Positions 57,295-64,000 of a stretch of 64,000 nucleotides of DNA are shown here, piece after piece. How positions within the stretch are numbered: position 1 is the first letter of the stretch; the number at the start of each line of letters is the position of its first letter. Below the pieces are notes generated by a model. It ran no database searches and was not told where the DNA came from. It saw only the letters and a list, made by a program, of their open reading frames with translations. This stretch comes from Syngnathus acus (Eukaryota; Chordata; Actinopteri; Syngnathiformes; Syngnathidae). Position numbers and translations under genes: made by a program. The stretch is taken from the NCBI RefSeq assembly GCF_901709675.1, contig NC_051095.1, positions 7,839,956-7,903,955 of the forward strand, read 5' to 3'.

Positions 57295-59452
57295 GTAACG
57301 GATTTTGGATTCCTGAAAATTTTACTTTTAGAAATGAACACAGTGGTGCAACTGGAGGTAATCCCGTGTAAATATAATCCTCGTAATTGCGGTGATGGTG
57401 ATGTCTCATACCACCAGGAAGAATAATGATGCGTTGGCTTGAACGAAGGAGAAATTGCTCCGATCGCTGACCCGTTTCTCTGCAATGCTAATACCTGAAA
57501 GCCAACTTGGCTCAGCACTTTAATGGACAAGGATGGATATGTGAGGACATTACTGCCTTAATATCTCCTAAAAAAACAATGACCTCAGCAAAAAGTGTCT
57601 GAGTAGTTGGCATCTATTTTCTCATTGGCCAGAGTGACCTTGTCGAAAAGGTTTTCATCCATCTTGTACATCTCAGTTTTAAGAATACTCAATCTTGTTT
57701 TCAGAAATCATCCTTCTGCACTCTTGGAAATAAAGTGGAGTGGGTTTATTTTTCATGGACGTAACCCGGTTAAGACTATTTCATCACATTTGCCTCAGTT
57801 GAAATATTGATTGCAAAACGTAACGCAATCGGCGGATAATATTTTTTTATTGCTGTTGTTCATGTGGGATGCGACGGCATGGTGACTGACGTGAGCCTTA
57901 ATGCTGAAACCATAAGGAGGCCACCTCCACACGACAGAGAGCAATCGGAATGATGTCATGTGCAATGATCGTGGTTTAAATAAAGAGTGTATGGATGTTC
58001 TTGGGACAAATATTCCTCAGTCAAGGTGTCACGCTTCCAGCATGTTCCAGTCAGGTGTTACAGCATGCTGATTTCTACATTTTAAATCCCAGCCAGGATT
58101 AATAGTTGCTGCGGACATGAACTAATTAAAGTTGGTGAAAACTATAAAGGGGATTAAGGCAAAGACGGAAAGCGAGGCGATAGGGCGAGACCGGGGGGGC
58201 TAATAAACACGGGTTACCGCCTAAAAGTGAACAAGCCAGGCGGGCGTCAAGACAAAGTTGGAGAATATTCTTAACCAGGAGCAGATCGTGTTCATACCAT
58301 CCGTGACTAACTCACAGTGATCATCCTGCAAAGTCAAATTGGTGAATAAAAAAAAAGAATGTACAAAACCGCCCTGACATTTGTCAGATACAAAAATGCA
58401 ATGCTGACCAAGAGCAAGCAATTTGAAAAGCTGTTCATTAATTAAGGTGCTAAGTGACCCTTAAACCTTGAGCGGGGATGCCACGCTCCTTTGAGGTTAA
58501 TACTATTGAGTGCATCGATCTGCGGGGCGCTCACTCAGAGAGGCCGCTTCATTAGGACGGACACGTGGACGCAGTCGCTAGACTGATTAGTCGAGAATGC
58601 CGCAAATTACGGCTGATGAGAGGGTGACAAAAGGGACGCTGCGAAAGCAATTACTGACATTTGTTGAAAAGCTCAATATAAAAACATTTTTCTCTTTACT
58701 GTACACAATCTGGCGCCAAGACGCAAGAAAAAAGGGTAGCTAATTTGAAGACACCTGCGAGTAAATTTGTGTCTTAATGTCTGAAAGGGGCCAGAACTCT
58801 TCTTCTTGAAGTATAATACGGAAGAAGATATATAGCGGAAAGTACCATTCTGCGGGGAAAGCTAAGCCATTCGGCGTTGATGAGAAGAAGGAAAGATGGA
58901 AAGCTAATGCTACCCTGGCGATATATTCAAAGCAGAGAGGATGAAAGATGAACAGGCACAAGGATTGGAATCCCGGCATATGGAACCCGGAGGCATTAGA
59001 TAGCAACCTCTCAAATAAAACGCAGACATATGCCGTCTCCTTGTGCAGCGTGGCGACGCTTTCTATTTCAGGAACGTTTGAAAGACCGTCGAAGCGCTAC
59101 ATTGTGCGCATGATGGCTAAATATAGCAGCGATCCTTCACTGGTCCCTGAAGCTAATTTGACTGAGTCTAGAGAAGGCTGAACATCACGGCCGCGCCTGC
59201 CTGCTTCTCATCAGGGAGACCTCATTTACATAATGAAATGCTGCCACGGCAACCGCGGCATCACGCAAACACCCGAGAGACGCCCTCCGCATGGAGAGAC
59301 ACGCTTGATTAGGAATAAAAGGTGGGAGAGCAGCTGTAAGTGAGCTGTCCTCTGGGGTGGTTTCATTCTCTTATGACTCTGACATGAACTTGTATTAACC
59401 CCAACGTAGGGAAAATGCTGAGACTCTGCAAAATGGCATCTGAAGTCACATA

Positions 59453-59510
59453 GAGCAGTGGTGGGCAACTGGCGGTACGTGGGCTACATGTGGCCCGTGC
59501 TATGACTTAA
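59453..59510. repeat. hAT terminal fragment
   Basis: The sequence AGCAGTGGTGGGCAACTGGC, then GGGCTACATGTGGCCCGTG, resembles the start of hAT elements (CAGTGGTGGGCAAACT...GGCCCG). The other end is missing. Confidence 0.45.
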
Positions 59511-60529
59511 TATGACAAGGGCTTGACTTAGGGCTCACCATCGGGGTATTGAGTTGGTGCGAGAGGTTACACGTTTTATCTCGGCTTAGACCTTCATAAA
59601 TGATTTTGCGTGTTGTGTGGCTTTTCCCGCTGCCACATTCCAGAAAAGGTCCATGCTGAGCTCATTGAAGATTCTGCATAGGTGAGATCATGAATGTAAA
59701 TGCCTTTGCATCGGCAAGCTACCAGTCTTGGGTGTCCCCTGCCTCTCGTCCAAAAGTCACCTGGAATCATCTTCAGATAACCTAATGAGTCTAAGCAGTA
59801 TAGAAATGGATGGATCTTCTTCCTTCACTGCCAGGCCCACCTTGGCTGACAATCCTCCAGATAAATCAATAGCCTGTAAAATAAAATAAAAATCTTCGGA
59901 CCATCTGGAAGGCAATTTTTGATATATAGCTCACTCCCCCACATAATGTTGTCCAAACTCTATGAAGTCGGATCCAGTCAATTTCTGCAAAATTTACACA
60001 CATGGACTACTTATCATAAACTTCAGTGCCCACACTGCAGTATGGGGCCATTTGGAGGGGGGGGGCGAGATGGGGGAAGTGAAAGGACAAAGGGCGAGAG
60101 TGAGAGTTGGCAGCCAGTGATCTAACATTAATCTATAACAGCGCAAGTGACAAGCATAAAGAAGATGAACGGCGCTTCAGGCCAAATGGAAAGGTTGCAT
60201 CCAATGACAAGAAAGCGCTTTGGCTTGAGTTAAAGGTTGGCATGGAAAATTAAGACGGGGACAATCTTCAAATTCTTCCGTTTCCTCATTTGATGACACA
60301 CTTACTGGTTACAAGTTTGCCTCACAGTTCAGACTTGCAATGTTCTAAGTGTGTATGTGTGGGACACTTGTCAACGTTACCTTCAGGTTTCTGCAACAAA
60401 TAATAAAAAAAAGTAGCCTACTTGAAAATCTGAAATTTATGTGAGCTCAAAGAGAGGCACTTCAAATGGTGGCAGCTGTGTGATTCCATTTAAAATGGAT
60501 TCAAATGTGAATGATTCATTCTGACAACA

Positions 60530-60660
60530 GCCGCACACCCAGTTATGAGAGGGTATGCACACTTGTGCAATAGCATTATCTCAGCTGCTCTTTATTTCCA
60601 CACCCAAAAGATTTGATTTTTGATGTTATATATTAACGGTTGGCTCCATTTTTCTTTTTA
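60530..60660 (-). repeat. Interspersed repeat, GCACAAGTGYGCACACCCTC family, copy 3 (inverted)
   Basis: The minus strand reads GCACAAGTGTGCATACCCTC TCATAACTG, matching copies at 25640-25960 and 54730-54950. Boundaries are approximate. Confidence 0.55.
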
Positions 60661-61359
60661 TCTCCAGAACATGGCATTTGAAGAAGGGTGTGTTGACTTT
60701 TCCAATCTAATGTGTGTGTCAGATTGCTTTCTCCCACCGTTGAAGCTGAGCCAATGTCTCTGTAATTGTTTTTATTCATATTCGCTTTTATTTACTTTTC
60801 GTGTGTTGATATCACGCGGCGACGATTGAACGGAAACAATGATTCGCTGCCGATTCCAATTTGTCTTGCTCGAGTTTCCCGGTGGTAGAGTTTACTTTGC
60901 ATCAAGGGCAAGATGAAAACATCGTATGTAAAATAATGACTTGATCATCTGCTTAAATGTCACCATTGCGTCGACTGATGGGACACTGTCAGAAAGATGA
61001 TTCTATCAATAAAAAACATCGGCCAGGCGTTCCTTTAGTTGCGTCTCGGCACTGATCGGTCAATAGTCACCGTCCATTGCCCTCGTATTGATTTATTACT
61101 TTGGCTGTTTTCCATTTGTCAACTGTGTCAGTTGGATGATACAAAGGCCGTGATGTGAGATATTTATGTCGAAACGAGACATTGGGAGGAGCGTGTTACA
61201 AGTGCTTCTTGCGCTTATTTTCAAATGTTTTTGCTTCAAGTTTCTAATTAATGACCATCGAAAACAAATCCCAAGTATCTTAAAAACATTCTATTTTTAG
61301 AATCAAGTATTCCACTGATTATCCCATTCACTCATTGAGTAACCAGGAAAAAATGTTCA

Positions 61360-61465
61360 GTGTGTATGGCTTTAAAAGGCAGGGCTTGGCTTGGTGAGTG
61401 ACGTGGGCGCCAGTAAATTAAAATGTAGGGTTGCCTCGCTGATAGTTGGCTAATGTATTGATTGA
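61360..61465. repeat. Dispersed repeat copy B (CTTTAAAAGGCAG family)
   Basis: Aligns by eye with 50033-50141 over about 100 bases, sharing CTTTAAAAGGCAG, TTGGTGAGTGACGTGGG and GTTGGCTAA. It is followed by an ATTGATT where copy A has a GCTTTGATT. Confidence 0.65.
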
Positions 61466-62632
61466 CTGGCACGAGTTGAAGCCACCATCAGCTTGTGTAT
61501 AATTGTGTATTTTCTTACCTTTTTGTTCAATAAAGTGATTTCAAGTTCAGCAGTGGCCTTACAATACGTTTTGACTATTGATGATGTGCTCCATGACATC
61601 AGCACAATAATTACATCAGCACTCCATTTAACCGTATTCCAGCTGGAGAAATTCATTTAATATTCCATTAAATTGAGTTCCAAACTTGGTCATGGAATGA
61701 ATTCAATTTAAATCAAGGTGACACTATACCACACAATGAAATGTCTTAATGCACTTGAAATCGCATATTCACTTGGCGGCATGAATAATAAAAGGTGCTG
61801 TGATTCCTTCTATTGCCAGTATGCTCACGCAACTCAAATTCAGACACGTCTTTATGCAAGTTGGTCATTTTTTTTTTTAGGTTTGTTTGAGCAGAAGGTG
61901 CGGAGGCTGTCCTGGCACTTGTGCCGCAATTAGTCATCATAGTCGCTTAATAGATACACTTAGGTGCCTCTTTCCTCGTGAGGGTGAAAAACGGTTTCGA
62001 TTTGTGTCTTGACAGGTCACTGTCACCTTTTGAACGAGTTTGTTTTTGGTTTTCTTTGCTTTATGTGTTATGAAGAAACTCAACATGGGGAACATGTCTG
62101 AAGCCTTATCTTGGCAAAAGTAGTCACACAAACACGATTTTTGGGGTTGGAGCTCATCAGAAGGGGCCGATGGCAAATAGTTGTGTCGATAGCAAATTGG
62201 CAACTTAAAAATGAATGTCAACGACTACAAAAATGTTGTTCATCCCCCCAGCACAAGTATCTGAACATCGGTATGGTCTTGCCTGTCCACCGACACGTAG
62301 CGTCCGTATAAAAAAAAAAAAAAGTCAGCTCAGCTTTGATGCAATATTGACAAATGTGACATAGCCCTACAATATTACGCACAAATATTGATTTCACTTT
62401 ATACATGTGTTCACTCGCAAATTGTAAAATGGGTTGGGGGCAGGTTTTGCGTTAGCTGGTACTGACAACTGTGAAGCTCTTCAGTGTGTGTGTGTGTGGG
62501 TGTATGCTCAGTGCTGTAAAATCTTTGAGGGACAGATGGCAACTCAGGCTCAGTGTGACTTATTGTACCGGACTTCTGTTTGGCTGCAGGTCTCCATCCT
62601 GTTTTGGCTGCAGCATCACAACCTTAATAAAT

Positions 62633-62636
62633 ATAC

Positions 62637-62675
<39 letters not shown>
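62633..62675. repeat. (CA)n microsatellite
   Basis: About 19 CA units, with a single G interruption near the start and T near the end. Confidence 0.95.
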
Positions 62676-64000
62676 CAGAAGGTCTTGTGGAGTAGTATCT
62701 GGCATTTCACCTTTTTTTTCCCCCCCCCAAATAGCGTGTAGGCTAACTGGGATGGATATACTTTAAATCCTGCTGCCTCTACCTGACCTATGCTGGAATT
62801 AAATGAATTAACTTGTGCTACCAGTGAAACCATGCAGAGAAAAGTCTTCTCATAAGAATATAGTTGGAGAATGTACAAAATACTTACATTGGGCTTCAGA
62901 AGATTGCTTCTCTCCTCAGTTTAGGGCCCAACTCAGTTGGATTTTTTTTCTTCTTTGAAGCAGATTCCGATATCTATCAGAATGAAATTCTGATAACCGA
63001 TCAAGCAAAAAAAAGACTAAATTTTACTGTTTTACAATAATTTGTTTTACAAAAAACTAAAAAAATCTGTCCATTTTTTCCCCAATATCTTTGCCTTATG
63101 TGTTAATGTAAATAACAGACAAATTGTTGTCGAAATAAATATTTTAATACCACCATTCCAAAGTAGTATATCATTTAAAAAATGTATTGCAAGCTGTTAA
63201 CTGTGTTTTCTACAAAATCCGAGACATTTACCAATTCCACTTGACTTTATCAATATTTTTATAGTGATCGTTAACACAGGAACTGTAAAATCCCACGTCA
63301 TGTAAGGAACCAAAACTTCTGATACTGACACACGGCAACATGTTAACAAAAAGGTCCCGCCTGCTGCACGTCAGTCCGTACGTGTTGACAGCCTTCTGTC
63401 AAATTAGTTTTGTGGAAGACGAGTCACGTATCAAGTGTCATTGAGAAACTTCCCTTTCATAGCAAATTTATTGTCTTTTGTGATCAGAGTAAGTCTAAAT
63501 GTCCTTTTAAGGTGAACAGAGGGCACAAATTGCAATTAATTTCAAGCAATCATGCGAATAACCGGGTGACGTGTTTTAATTGTTTTTCAGCTCTCTTGAC
63601 GGCACAATAACACTCAAAGCAATCAAAGCATGGCTTTTAGGGAGCTTATTATTTATCATTTGTGCTTTGAGGCATGTTTTATGAAATATTTCGAGTGATG
63701 CACAGATTTTGATCACTTCGTTAGGCCACACAAGACAGGGGTGTTGCGAAATCAATCCTTCTTTGGAAGTTTTGCTACAAAAGGGCAGCTTTTGAAAATC
63801 ACTCTCCAACCTGTAATCTTACAAACATTATCTCAAGTGGTCAGGCCAGACCTTAATAATCAGACAATAATTATCCACTGACTGCAAACAAATGAATGAA
63901 AGATGTGTTCGAAAAATGTGTGGGGCGTAAATTTCACCTTATCGATCTTGGAGCGGAGGGAGACAGCTGGGTGATGAGAAAAGGGCCGTAGCTCTTGCTG

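Larger units (their letters stand above)
52379..64000. other. fgf13: FGF13 intron (to the end of the window)
   Basis: More than 11.6 kb without a recognised coding exon, consistent with the very long FGF13 introns of vertebrates. It contains repeat copies (54730-54950, 56410-56560, 59453-59510, 60530-60660, 61360-61465), a CA microsatellite, one splice-bounded candidate exon (57227-57294) and a complex, non-repetitive segment around 57.9-59.2 kb with homeodomain-type sites. Confidence 0.6.

Overview
This window is nuclear DNA from a vertebrate, almost certainly a teleost fish. It shows interrupted genes with GT-AG (and two GC-AG) introns, a compact layout, vertebrate-only families (coagulation factor with a Gla domain, Dbl-type RhoGEF, FGF13) and typical fish repeats (Tc1-like element, hAT and other TIR elements, tRNA-derived SINE, L2-like fragments, CA, GATA and ATCC microsatellites). 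I cannot name the species.

Four protein-coding genes lie in the order ATP11C(+), MCF2(+), F9(-), FGF13(+). Relative order and orientation match the human Xq27 block FGF13-F9-MCF2-ATP11C read in reverse. They do not match the paralogous 13q34 block (ATP11A-MCF2L-F7-F10, all on one strand). Layout: 1-3301, probably ATP11C intron 1, with a Tc1-like element; 3302-20018, ATP11C exon 2 to the main stop codon, 28 exons in frame; 20019-25501, ATP11C 3' region with a candidate alternative last exon, then the MCF2 5' region; 25502-41671, complete MCF2 coding sequence in 30 exons; 41672-44361, convergent 3' regions; 44362-46600, complete F9 in 8 exons on the minus strand; 46601-52329, divergent intergenic region; 52330-52378, first coding exon of an FGF13 isoform; 52379-64000, a long FGF13 intron.

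The genes do not form a functional pathway; they are a conserved neighbourhood. ATP11C is the catalytic subunit of a phospholipid flippase, MCF2 activates Rho GTPases, F9 is a secreted vitamin K-dependent serine protease zymogen of clotting, and FGF13 is an intracellular FGF that binds voltage-gated sodium channels and microtubules. Exon models were built by hand from splice signals, reading phase and remembered family sequence; summed coding lengths divide by three for ATP11C (within the window), MCF2 and F9.

I did not find a wholly new biological system. The observations most worth checking are: an alternative ATP11C C-terminus carrying a tyrosine/lysine motif; an SH3 domain in MCF2 that the canonical human MCF2 lacks; an F9 with a short, apparently single-cut activation peptide; two GC-AG introns; and a well-formed cryptic exon inside the FGF13 intron.
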